Source of the DNA: Linanthus parryae
Taxonomy: Eukaryota; Streptophyta; Magnoliopsida; Ericales; Polemoniaceae
Assembly: GCA_023055425.1 (NCBI GenBank)
Contig: JALGPY010000009.1
Location: 17,673,775 to 17,737,774 of the forward strand
Direction: 5' to 3'
Length of the DNA: 64,000 nt
This document shows positions 32,222 to 41,314 of this stretch, piece by piece; position 1 is the first letter of the stretch; each line of letters begins with the position of its first letter. The notes under the pieces are model-generated. The model was not told the DNA's origin. It made no database searches and worked only from the letters and a program-made list of their open reading frames with translations. Position numbers and translations under genes: made by a program.

Positions 32222-33693
32222 TGATAACTCCACTTTAGGAGTTATATTCTTATAGGATTCACCATCGATTTGCGTGCGTTTAGAGAGATTTGTATGATAA
32301 ATTGACCAATTCTTATATGTTTTGAGCATACTTGAGTATTTAGACTTCATTGTGTAGTCCGGGCGTTTTATGCATGTTTTAGACTTTATTTGTCGCATTT
32401 GATCTTCCGGTATTTGTTCGTGTTGTGGATTTTAGGGACCGGAAGCTTGGAGTGCGGATTTTGGAGCGGAAGTGAACTTCGGAAAGAAAGAAACTCAACG
32501 AATGCATGAGAGAATGGACGAAGGAGAGTAGAAGCTAAGAGGATAAAAAGACTTGGCCAAAAATTCAAGAGGAGTGAAAAGAAGCAACTCACTGGAAGTA
32601 GAGGATCACAAATTGTGATCACAAGATCAAGTGCAAGACCACATGGAAGATCAACGTGATCCTACAAAGGTGATCCTATGATCACAAGATCAAAGTGCAA
32701 GATCACATAGAAGAGTAACGTGACTCTACAACTACAAAGGTGATCCTAGGATCACAAATTGTGATCCCAAGATCACATTAGTAGATCTGACGTGATTAGA
32801 AAAGGGGTAAAAAGTGTAATTTTTAAAAACTTAAAAAGAAGTGACGAGTTTTAAGAGGAGAGAACGACCTAGGGCACATATTCATCAAGGGGACGCCATT
32901 GGAGAGAAGATGAGCTTTCTTGGGAGCTTGGAGACCATCGTTTGATTTTCTATTCTCTTCTCTTCTCTATTTTTTGTTGATGATCAATAAACTTTGTACT
33001 TTGATAATGTGTTTTAGTAGCTAAATCTTCTATTCGGGATATCTCATAGGTAGCTAGGGTTTGAACACCACGTTTGGTGATTTATGAATCTTGTTTCATG
33101 CTTCTATGCTTAATTGAATGTGTTTTGTTTAGTTATGCTTGATTCATGAGTTTAATCTATCTTTCATATTGTTAGACGTAGCAATAGGATTGATCTAGGT
33201 GATTAATGTTTGAGGAATCAATATTCGTTGCTGGAACTTGAATCATGCACTAGCTGTATCTAGGGTTGAGGAATCTTGCTAGTTGGCTAAGAACTAAGAG
33301 TAGATCAAGAGAACATAATGCGTAGTTAAACTTGAGTAGGCTAGAGGAATCAAGTATGAGAGTTTAACTATAGGCTTTGGTTGAGGAATCTTCAAGGTAA
33401 AGGTGCTTGTTTGGCTAAGTAGAGTACATTCGTGTTACTAGAACATAAATCATAAGTGGTGTAAATCCCTAGTGAACCCGAAGAGATATTCTGATACTTA
33501 TCCCACATATTAATCTCAATTTTAATAATTAGCTTGTTACTTACTTTTTTAGATTAGTCAAACAAACTCAATTACTTGCCCACATTAAAGTTAATCACCT
33601 AATTCGTTCACGAGAAGTCCTTTGGGTTCGACAAACCCGGATTTACCGGATATTACTACGCACGACAACCGTACACTTGCGGAGATCGTGTCA
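32222..33693 (+). repeat. 5' LTR of the young Athila-like element
   Basis: It starts TGATAACTCCACTTTAGGAG and ends CGGAGATCGTGTCA. It contains a cluster of GATCAC/GTGATC motifs at 32605-32800 and no ORF of note. Confidence 0.9.
32605..32800. repeat. cluster of GATCAC / GTGATC motifs in the LTR
   Basis: Six GATCAC and five GTGATC occur within ~195 bases, including the 16-base palindromic group GATCACAAATTGTGATC. The cluster is repeated in the 3' LTR at about 37148-37340. Confidence 0.8.
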
Positions 33694-33699
33694 AGTTTT

Positions 33700-33717
33700 T
33701 GGCGCCGTTGCCGGGGA
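33700..33717 (+). promoter_or_regulatory. tRNA-Asp primer binding site
   Basis: TGGCGCCGTTGCCGGGGA, 6 bases after the 5' LTR end, is a perfect 18-base match to the 3' end of plant tRNA-Asp including CCA. Athila elements use this primer. Confidence 0.9.
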
Positions 33718-33837
33718 ATTCGGTTGAATTGATTAGAATTATTAACTTCGGGAATTCTATATTTTGTTTTGTTTATTTATTTTATTTCTGAACTCACCTG
33801 CTTCCTCGAGATTAATTGTGCAGGTATCTTGGTGATC

Positions 33838-34797
33838 ATGTGGGGGAATAATTCTTATATGCAATTTCCATGCTATTCACCATACTACTCTCATGGAGAT
33901 ATGTACACCCCTCCTCCTTGCAATCAAGAAGATGAGGAGATGAAAGAATTATTGAAGCTCCTGGTAGCTAGTATGGACAGAATGGAGGAAGGGATTAATA
34001 TGATGGATGAAACTCTCCAGCTGAAGGGACAACACTTGGCAGAACTTTCGAGTGCATTGGCATATGCAGATAATGACGATGGGCCAAGTAGCATCATTCC
34101 TGACTTAGTTGAGGAGTGTGAAGAGGAAGACGAAGAACCCCCAGAGGTCTATGTCTACAATGTTGTTCATCATGAAGTAATAGATCCTCGGGCTGCTTCA
34201 GACTCAGATTCGGACTCAGATTGGGATGATATTGTGAAGCCTATACAACTTGTGCCTCGCATAATTCTAGAGTCATGGCATGAATGGGAGTGTGTGGACA
34301 TCGCAAGCTTATGGCCCACTGAAGATATTTGCTTTGAGGAAGAAAGTCATGAAGCTAATGAATTACTGCATGGAGATGTTTGCAAGGACATGTATCATAA
34401 AGTTCCTCCGCCTAATTCATATCTCTTGGAGATCATAAAATTGGGTGAATCACATGAGAAAGACCAAATACCCCAGTTTTATGCAATCCATGATTTACCA
34501 CCCGTGATTCCAAGACAAGAACGAATAAAGGAAGTAGGAAAGGAAGAATGCATGGTTATAGTCGTTCCACTTGAGAATAGCCAATCCTCGACGACTGGAT
34601 TTTTGAAGAACTGGAAGAAGAAGAAGAAGAAGAAGAAGAAGAAGAAGAAGAAGAAGACGAGGAAAGGTAGAGTGAGGCATGTGGCGGCTAACAACTTTTC
34701 TTTCTTCTTGCCAGTGTCTTATGCATGCTCGCTTGAGAAGAGAAAGATCGAGAAGAGATGGTGGAAGAAGAAAAAGTGGAGAGAAAAATCTCCTTAA
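33838..34797 (+). CDS. 319-aa protein of unknown function in the young Athila-like element
   Basis: The likely start is ATG 33838 (MWGNNSYMQFPCYSPYYSHG), where the element's protein would begin after the leader; an upstream in-frame ATG at 33769 would add a 23-residue hydrophobic stretch and is less likely. Residues ~33-75 (EEMKELLKLLVASMDRMEEG) look helical or coiled-coil, and may correspond to the helix before the gag-protease border in Athila gag. Then come an acidic region with SDSDSDSDWDD, a central part I do not recognise, and 14 lysines (K260-K273) encoded by an AAG microsatellite. No zinc knuckle, protease or RT motif is present. The frame is intact, unlike almost everything else in the window. 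Confidence 0.6.
   Translation: MWGNNSYMQFPCYSPYYSHGDMYTPPPCNQEDEEMKELLKLLVASMDRMEEGINMMDETLQLKGQHLAELSSALAYADNDDGPSSIIPDLVEECEEEDEEPPEVYVYNVVHHEVIDPRAASDSDSDSDWDDIVKPIQLVPRIILESWHEWECVDIASLWPTEDICFEEESHEANELLHGDVCKDMYHKVPPPNSYLLEIIKLGESHEKDQIPQFYAIHDLPPVIPRQERIKEVGKEECMVIVVPLENSQSSTTGFLKNWKKKKKKKKKKKKKKTRKGRVRHVAANNFSFFLPVSYACSLEKRKIEKRWWKKKKWREKSP
34613..34656. repeat. (AAG)n microsatellite within the ORF
   Basis: An uninterrupted run of AAG triplets encoding the polylysine stretch. Confidence 0.9.
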
Positions 34798-35318
34798 ACA
34801 TCTTTTGAGGTAACCGGGTCGGGTCATCGACCTTAAATTACAAGGCGCTTGTTGGGAGGCAACCGAACCTATTTATTTGCATTAGATTAGGGAGTTAGTT
34901 TTTGATACAGTTGCGTGTGATTTGTTTATTTATTTTGGAGAGATGAGAGAGAGGGACTAATGATGTTTTCTAGTGACATATTTGAGCAGGATATGGGAGA
35001 ATCTACCCCGGTGTGCCATGGCACACATGACCGTCATAGGGGCTCGTGTATGCGAGTTGGGGATTCTCCAAGACACATATTTTAGCAGAGGAGGGCAGTC
35101 TACCCCGGTGTGCGAGAACACACTGACCGTTGGGAGCATGGTGGCGCCACTACTGTGCTTGGGGACTGCTTGGCGCGATTTCGTCCCCACCCTTGAGGTG
35201 GTTGTGAGTATTGTTTCTTTTGCTGAATTATGTGTTTATTTTATTTAATATATGTCATGCTCCATCTCATCTACTGGCCTACGCATTTGATTGCTGAGTT
35301 CTCTACATGATCTCTAAA

Positions 35319-35336
35319 TTCGTTGAGGACAACGAA
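35319..35336 (+). promoter_or_regulatory. conserved hairpin TTCGTTG-AGGA-CAACGAA
   Basis: The same 18 bases as at 26657-26674, again followed within 10 bases by a G-tract. Confidence 0.6.
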
Positions 35337-36061
35337 GTATTCAGTGTGGGGGTGATTTAACTGTCTACTAGCCAATTGTATCTTGCATAGCCAGTTACAT
35401 GTAGGATGTGTTTAGATTGTATTGTGAGTCAGTTGTGGTTTTTGTTATGTTTTTACTTATATTGTCGTATTGTGTAGTGTAGTTTACATACTGTTTTCAC
35501 TTTTACATAATTGTGTATACCCACCAAAAAGTTGAGTTGTGTTGTGTCAATTTTTTTTTCATGTCAAAGCCTTGCATATAGAGGTAGGATATAAAAAAAA
35601 TTCAAAAAATGAAAAAAAGAGAAAATCCATAAAAAATTAAAGATTTAAAAATTTGAGAAAAGGCAATTGAGGATCTTGAAACTGGAGAGAGCTTAGTGAA
35701 TGAATCATTTTGAGTAGGAAGTGCCGTAGTAAGGAAATTTTTATTCTTTAATATTTTGTGTAGAGGTTTCACTAAGGATGTCCCGGGAATTTTTGGAAGT
35801 TGTGAAAGAATGACATGTAAAGTATACTTAAGTTTCCTATAGTGTGCTAATTAGATTGAGTTTTGCTTGTAGCTGAATATTCTGTTTTCAAGTGGAAACT
35901 TGTGGTCTCTTGTGATCTGGGGTGGACCTTCGTGTAGAGTTGGTTTCATGTGGTACGGTTGCCTCAGCCTAAGTGAAGTTGAGGGGCGTACACCACCATC
36001 CCTTACGGTGGTCACAAGAGTTAACCGAAAAAGCCCACGCTCTTTATGCTCTATTGCACGG

Positions 36062-36065
<4 letters not shown>

Positions 36066-36106
<41 letters not shown>
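36066..36106. repeat. 41-base poly(A) tract
   Basis: An uninterrupted A run inside the 3' non-coding region. The larger Athila-type element has an A/G-rich stretch in the corresponding place (about 27820-27850). Confidence 0.95.
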
Positions 36107-36109
<3 letters not shown>

Positions 36110-36749
36110 AAAGTAAAGCAAATGATAAAATCTGAAGAAAAAAAAAGAAAAAAAAAAACTTGTGCTTCAAGGAGAAACAACCTAATGTGCTTCCGGTCAC
36201 ATGGAAAATTTGGATTCCATCCAAATAGAGCTTGGAGAGGAAAACTAGAGTCAAGCCTTATTTCACAGGAGTTGTGACTCCCTTCACCGGGACAATTTGC
36301 ATTCAAACTCAATAAAGGCTAAGAGGGTCTGAAAACCTCAGATGATTCGGCGAAGAAAGGCTACAGTGAAGTTTGAGCTTAATTAGACCCAATGAAGCTT
36401 AGGACATGCTCTTGTCTTGGTTTGAATTGGTGGAGGAAAGGGGACGCCTTAGTGAGCTTTTGCACTGAATCAAATTTTTATTTCAAATTCTTGCTACGTG
36501 TATATGAATTTCAAAAAGGATTAGTGAGAGCTTGATGATTTTTAGTTGATGAGAGGGAGATTGCCTGATCTTACCAAAAAGAAAGATTTAAAACGTTTTG
36601 TGTGTTGTGTTAAGATAGAGTCTAGGATTTGCATTTGCATCATATTGCTGCATTGTTGTGTCGTTTGTCGTGTTAGAGTCGTTTGAGTCGTGTCGGCTAA
36701 TAGACAATTAAATGCAGTAGATGAGACTTTGCTCGGGACGCGCAAATGG

Positions 36750-36765
36750 TAAGTGTGGGGGTATT
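36750..36765 (+). promoter_or_regulatory. polypurine tract of the young Athila-like element
   Basis: TAAGTGTGGGGGTATT directly before the 3' LTR start TGATAACTCC at 36766. Confidence 0.8.
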
Positions 36766-38236
36766 TGATAACTCCACTTTAGGAGTTATATTCTTATAGG
36801 ATTCACCATCGATTTGCGTGCATTTAGAGAGATTTGTATGATAAATTGACCAATTCTTATATGTTTTGAGCATACTTGAGTATTTAGACTTCATTGTGTA
36901 ATCCGGGCCTTTTATGCATGTTTTAGACTTTATTTGTCGCATTTGATCTTCCGGTATTTGTTCGTGTTGTGGATTTCAGGGACAGGAAGCTTGGAGTGCG
37001 GATTTTGGAGCGGAAGCGAACTTCGGAAAGAAAGAAACTCAACGAATGCATGAGAGAATGGACGAAGGATAGTAGAAGCTAAGAGGATAAAAAGACTTGG
37101 CCAAAAATTCAAGAGGAGTGAAAAGAAGCAACTCACTGGAAGTAGAGGATCACAAATTATGATCACAAGATCAAGTGCAAGACCACATGGAAGATCAACG
37201 TGATCCTACAAAGGTGATCCTATGATCACAAGATCAAAGTGCAAGATGACATAGAAGAGTAACGTGACTCTACAACTACAAAGGTGATCCTAGGATCACA
37301 AATTGTGATCCCAAGATCACATTAGTAGATCTGACGTGATTAGAAAAGGGGTAAAAAGTGTAATTTTTAAAAACTTAAAAAGAAGTGACGAGTTTTAAGA
37401 GGAGAGAACGACCTAGGGCACATATTCATCAAGGGGACGCCATTGGAGAGAAGATGAGCTTTCTTGGGAGCTTGGAGACCATCGTTTGATTTTCTATTCT
37501 CTTCTCTTCTTATTTTTTGTTGATGATCAATAAACTTTGTACTTTGATAATGTGTTTTAGTAGCTAAATCTTCTATTCGGGATATCTCATAGGTAGCTAG
37601 GGTTTGAACACCACGTTTGGTGATTTATGAATCTTGTTTCATGCTTCTATGCTTAATTGAATGTGTTTTGTTTAGTTATGCTTGATTCATGAGTTTAATC
37701 TATCTTTCATATTGTTAGACGTAGCAATAGGATTGATCTAGGTGATGAATGTTTGAGGAATCAATATTCGTTGCTGGAACTTGAATCATGCACTAGCTGT
37801 ATCTAGGGTTGAGGAATCTTGCTAGTTGGCTAAGAACTAAGAGTAGATCAAGAGAACATAATGCGTAGTTAAACTTGAGTAGGCTAGAGGAATCAGGTAC
37901 GAGAGTTTAACTATAGGCTTTGGTTGAGGAATCTTCAAGGTAAAGGTGCTTGTTTGGCTAAGTAGAGTACATTCGTGTTACTAGAACATAAATCATAAGT
38001 GGTGTAAATCCCTAGTGAACCCGAAGAGATATTCTGATACTTATCCCACATATTAATCTCAATTTTAGTAATTAGCTTGTTACTTACTTTTTTAGATTAG
38101 TCAAACTAACTCAATTACTTGCCCACATTAAAGTTAATCACCTAATTCGTTCACGAGAAGTCCTTTGGGTTCGACAAACCCGGATTTACCGGATATTACT
38201 ACGCACGACAACCGTACACTTGCGGAGATCGTGTCA
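36766..38236 (+). repeat. 3' LTR of the young Athila-like element
   Basis: 1471 bases, near-identical to 32222-33693 and followed by TCCGA (38237-38241). The single length difference is one base in the CTTCTCTTCT run near 37510. Confidence 0.9.
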
Positions 38237-38241
38237 TCCGA

Positions 38242-38427
38242 GGAGCAGAACCCAAGAGCGGGAAAGGAAGTAAAAGAAGGACTACCTACTCATCCAAAAG
38301 GTAACGGCTTTCCCGCCCACTTTACAATACAATTGAGATTTCGGTCGGGTCTGTTAGTAAAAGAAGTGGCATGGGCTCATGATCGCCATCAAAAAGAATC
38401 TTCTCTTTTACTTAGAAGAGGTAATCA
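38242..38427 (+). other. organellar DNA insert, right part
   Basis: It continues the sequence broken at 32221 (GGGTCCGA|GGAGCAGAACCC) and runs to the LINE joint at about 38428. I recognise no gene. By composition and its link to a plastid 23S fragment it may come from a mitochondrial genome that had itself taken up plastid DNA. The short open frame 38165-38431 is mostly LTR and insert sequence and is not a gene. Confidence 0.4.
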
Positions 38428-38975
38428 CTAGTTTTGGTGCCTTGGTGAGGGTGCTGGTTGTGGTGTGTTTAGATACCATGATGGTCACCTTATCACGGCC
38501 TTCGCTTGTAGGTTTGGAATGTTTTCATCATTGGAAGTAGAGGCACGTGATTTACTATCGGGGATTGCCTTGGCTTGTACCTTGAGTGTTTCGATTGATC
38601 GGGTACATGGTTATTCTCTTTTGTTTGTCCTAGCGGTGTCGTTTACGTATTGATTCCATGGCGGATTTATATGTAGGTGCGGGATTATCGTGGCCTTCTG
38701 TTTGGTGCTCGTATTAGGCCTTGTCATAGACAGGGAAACGTGGTGGCGGATGCTTTGGCTATTCTTTCTTCTCTTTTGTTAGTTTCTGATTCGTATGTGA
38801 GCTTCCTTCTCAGGTTAGGAGCTTCTACAGTAAGGGTAGTTTGGACCTTCTATTTTATCATCCTCCATGATGGTTTTTGTTGGTCGACGGTGGGTGTGAT
38901 TTTCCGACCACGGAGGGATGCCATTTTTATTTTTAAATATGATGCAAGATTATGTTGCCTTACCTGTGTGTAGGT
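38428..38975 (+). pseudogene. LINE ORF2 fragment 3 (RNase H domain)
   Basis: The reading gives GCGGVFRYHDGHLITAFACRFGM, LEVEARDLLSGIALA (38465-38653) and, after a frame change, the domain end RPCHRQGNVVADALAILSSLL (38677-38790). This is the plant LINE C-terminal RNase H pattern (G-x-GGVFR, E-A-E/A-x-L-L-x-G, H-R-x-x-N-x-V-A-D-A-L-A). It continues HFDG at 32080-32091. The 3' end of the LINE is not sharply visible; no poly(A) tail is seen. Confidence 0.8.
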
Positions 38976-39627
38976 TAAAGAAGATTAAAATCAATCAAAC
39001 TTGAACTGTAGCTACAATAACTAACATAACTTTGCAAAAATTAACACTATTAAGGGGGGGTGACACAGCCCGCCTATTTGAAATTTTTAAAGCTTAAATT
39101 AAATAACAAATCTGTATGTTTCAAATAGAGTTCTAGGTATCCCTTAGTAAATGGACTGATAAAACATTGGTAAGAGGGTAGCATCCAATCTTATCTTTCA
39201 GTTTTCACAAAAAAAATTGGTTCACTTATATCTATTTAACCTTTCAAATAGTCTCTTTTACCTTAAACAAAAAAATGTTGAACACACAAAAAGTTTTGAA
39301 TGAAAGGTGGATATAAATATAACCATGTGAATCAACAATGTACTAGCATCCGGTTTATAGGCGGTGTTCTTTACAAACAATGAGATACTTATTTAACTTT
39401 TGGGTAAAAGAAAAAAATCACCCTCCAAGTTTGGAATATATAGAAAAAAATCCCCTCGTGTTCGGGGATATACTATTACCACCCCCTGTCAGAGTTAGTG
39501 GATAAGAGCACACTAACGGAGGGGTAAAAATACATATATACCCTCATTTTGGAAAAAACATTTCACACTGTAAATACTTTTTTCTTCTTCTTCCTCACTA
39601 TCTAAGCCTAGTTTTCTCCTTCCCCTT

Positions 39628-39693
<66 letters not shown>

Positions 39694-39743
39694 TCCCTCC
39701 ACCACCATCGACAGAACATACTCCCTCCTTCCATTGGTATAAC
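38976..39743 (+). other. LTR-like start and non-coding sequence
   Basis: At 39050-39060 TTAAGGGGGGG is followed by TGACACAGCCCGCC, which looks like a polypurine tract next to a gypsy LTR start, but no LTR end, partner or duplication was found. The rest is AT-rich with (CT)n at 39632-39690. No gene is seen. Confidence 0.3.
39632..39690. repeat. (CT)n microsatellite, left of the solo LTR
   Basis: About 59 bases of CT repeats. A similar (CT)n is at 41285-41341, on the other side of the solo LTR. Confidence 0.9.
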
Positions 39744-41280
39744 TTTATAACTTTCTACTAGAGTTATATTTCCTGCACATTTACCATCATTTTGTGGGTT
39801 GATTATCTTAGTTTCATGCTATGGATTCAGATAAATATCGCATGCTTGAGCGTTTGAGCATAAATATGTAATCCGGGCATTTCTTGTGTAGTTTCGAGCT
39901 TTCGTTGTCACATTTGATCTTCCGGTATTTGTTTCGAGTTGTGCATTGCAGGGGCCGGAGGGTCGGGAATGTTCATTTGGAGGTGGAATGAACTTAGAGA
40001 GGACGAGAAGGCTCAATAGCATGTTGGATTTGAGGACGAGTGAAGAAAATATCAAATCAGCAAAAAAAAGAGATGAAATTTACCAGACTGTTCTTGAGAC
40101 CAGTCCAACTGGTCGTGAGACCAGTCTATACTTAGAATTTTTGAACAAAATTGACATATTCAAGCTTTTGCTAATCTTGAGACCAGTCAAGACCGGTCAG
40201 GCTGGTCTAAAGACCAGTCTTATGACCAGCACACGGAATTAAGGGTTTCAATGCACTTTTTAACAACGTTTGGGCAAGAAGTGATGAGAATCACGTACTA
40301 AACACCCTAGGGAATAACTCTATCAATTATTCACTTTTAGGGGGAGAGATGACGCAAGGAAAAAGAGGATGACGGAGGAGAGACAAAGCCAAAGGCCAAA
40401 ATATCCATTGATGATCTAGGGTTTGAGTTTTTCTTCTTCATCTTCTTCATCTCTCAATTGTTTTATGGAGAAACTATCTTGTTTTGCTAGCTTGAACATG
40501 ATTAGCTAGGATTTTTCTAGGCTTCTCTAGAGATATTGGGGTTATGTATATGGTTGTTCATTCCGGATTCGTAGACTTTTTTTCATGCTTTATGTCTTTG
40601 ATTTATAGAATAGATTTTTTTCTTTCATGAAATTGTTAATGACTCTAGCCCTATTGACACAGCAGTGAAAGTTCATGTTCTTCATATATTGAAATCATGC
40701 TTAATGTTAATTTCATTCTAGTTCATTGTTCATGTGTTGTTTTAACCCTTGGTGGGGATGGAGTCATGACTCAGAACCACTATTTGGCTAGCGAGTGTGC
40801 GACAGTGAGTCTAACTAGCCTTGATGAGGTGTGAGCAACAATGGTGAATCACCGAGAACAAGAGGATACATTAGTAGGATTGGCCGTAGTGGGTAGATTC
40901 GGTAGGAGTTTCCGAATGTTTCGTGCAACGATGGACCGACAAGACCCATTGACATGCACGTAGTTAGCCTACTAGAACGGACCGGTAGGCTCATGAGACC
41001 GAGATGAGATTCTAGTCTACCGAGACGTAAAATTACATGAGACCGAATGTCATAGCCTATTACCCGGCTTAGTTAGAATAGATCATTTTTCATTCCCTTG
41101 TTTGTGGGTGAGGAGCTCGTTTATCACTCAATTTTCCTCCCAGTTATCGTAGTCTTAATTAATCGCTTAACTAAATAGTCTTGAGTCTGTCCTCGCGGGA
41201 TCGATAACTCGGCGTTGAAGTACCACCCCCCATATTACTTGACTGTGCACTTGCGCATACGCGTTAAGAAATCGGGTTAG
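39744..41280 (+). repeat. Athila-type solo LTR
   Basis: It starts near TATAACTTTCTACTAGAG, comparable with TGATAACTCTGTATTAGAG, and ends near GCGCATACGCGTTAAGAAATC. Blocks shared with the other Athila LTRs include CATTTGATCTTCCGGTATTTG (39914-39933), GTTAGCCTACTAGAACGGAC (40963-40982) and TACCCGGCTTAGTTAGAATA (41061-41080). No internal region or second LTR is nearby, and no clear target duplication was found. It carries its own inverted-motif cluster (40084-40228). Confidence 0.75.
40084..40228. repeat. cluster of AGACCAGTC / ACTGGTC motifs
   Basis: At least four AGACCAGT and several inverted forms (ACTGGTC, GCTGGTCT, ACCGGTC) occur in ~145 bases of the solo LTR, at the position where the young element has its GATCAC cluster. 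Confidence 0.75.
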
Positions 41281-41283
41281 TTT

Positions 41284-41314
<31 letters not shown>

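Larger units (their letters stand above)
34798..36765 (+). other. 3' non-coding region of the young Athila-like element
   Basis: No gene is seen. The post-ORF block at 34809-34868 (GGTAAC..., then GGCGCTTGTTGGGAGGCAACC) matches 26104-26160. The hairpin TTCGTTG-AGGA-CAACGAA is at 35319-35336, followed by a G-tract, AGTGTGGGGGTG (35343-35354). An A-rich stretch near 35590-35660 matches the one at 26880. A 41-base poly(A) is at 36066-36106. The functional polypurine tract is at the far end. Confidence 0.7.
32222..38236 (+). mobile_element. young non-autonomous Athila-like LTR element
   Basis: A complete 6015-base unit: LTRs of 1472 and 1471 bases (TGATAACTCCAC...GATCGTGTCA), a 5-bp duplication TCCGA, a tRNA-Asp primer site and a G-rich polypurine tract. 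By eye the LTRs differ at about 14 positions plus one 1-base gap, about 1%. The internal 3.07 kb has one open frame of 319 codons and no gag, protease, RT or integrase, so it must use enzymes from another element. LTR blocks are shared with the larger Athila-type element and the solo LTR at 39744. Confidence 0.9.

Noticed and set aside
32605..32800. A CRISPR-like array from the repeated GATCAC motifs
   Set aside because: Repeats are too short and irregular, there are no unique spacers, and the context is a plant LTR.
34479..34827. Minus-strand ORFs with poly-Phe or poly-Leu
   Set aside because: Shadows of the AAG microsatellite in the plus-strand ORF.
36066..36106. Poly(A) tail of a retroposon
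   Set aside because: It lies inside the 3' non-coding region of an intact LTR element, with no retroposon body before it or duplication around it.
35851..36312. A 153-aa minus-strand protein
   Set aside because: It is open only because the poly(A) tract reads as a phenylalanine run; no conserved segment.
39513..39734. A 73-aa Arg-Glu repeat protein
   Set aside because: Translation of the (CT)n microsatellite on the minus strand.
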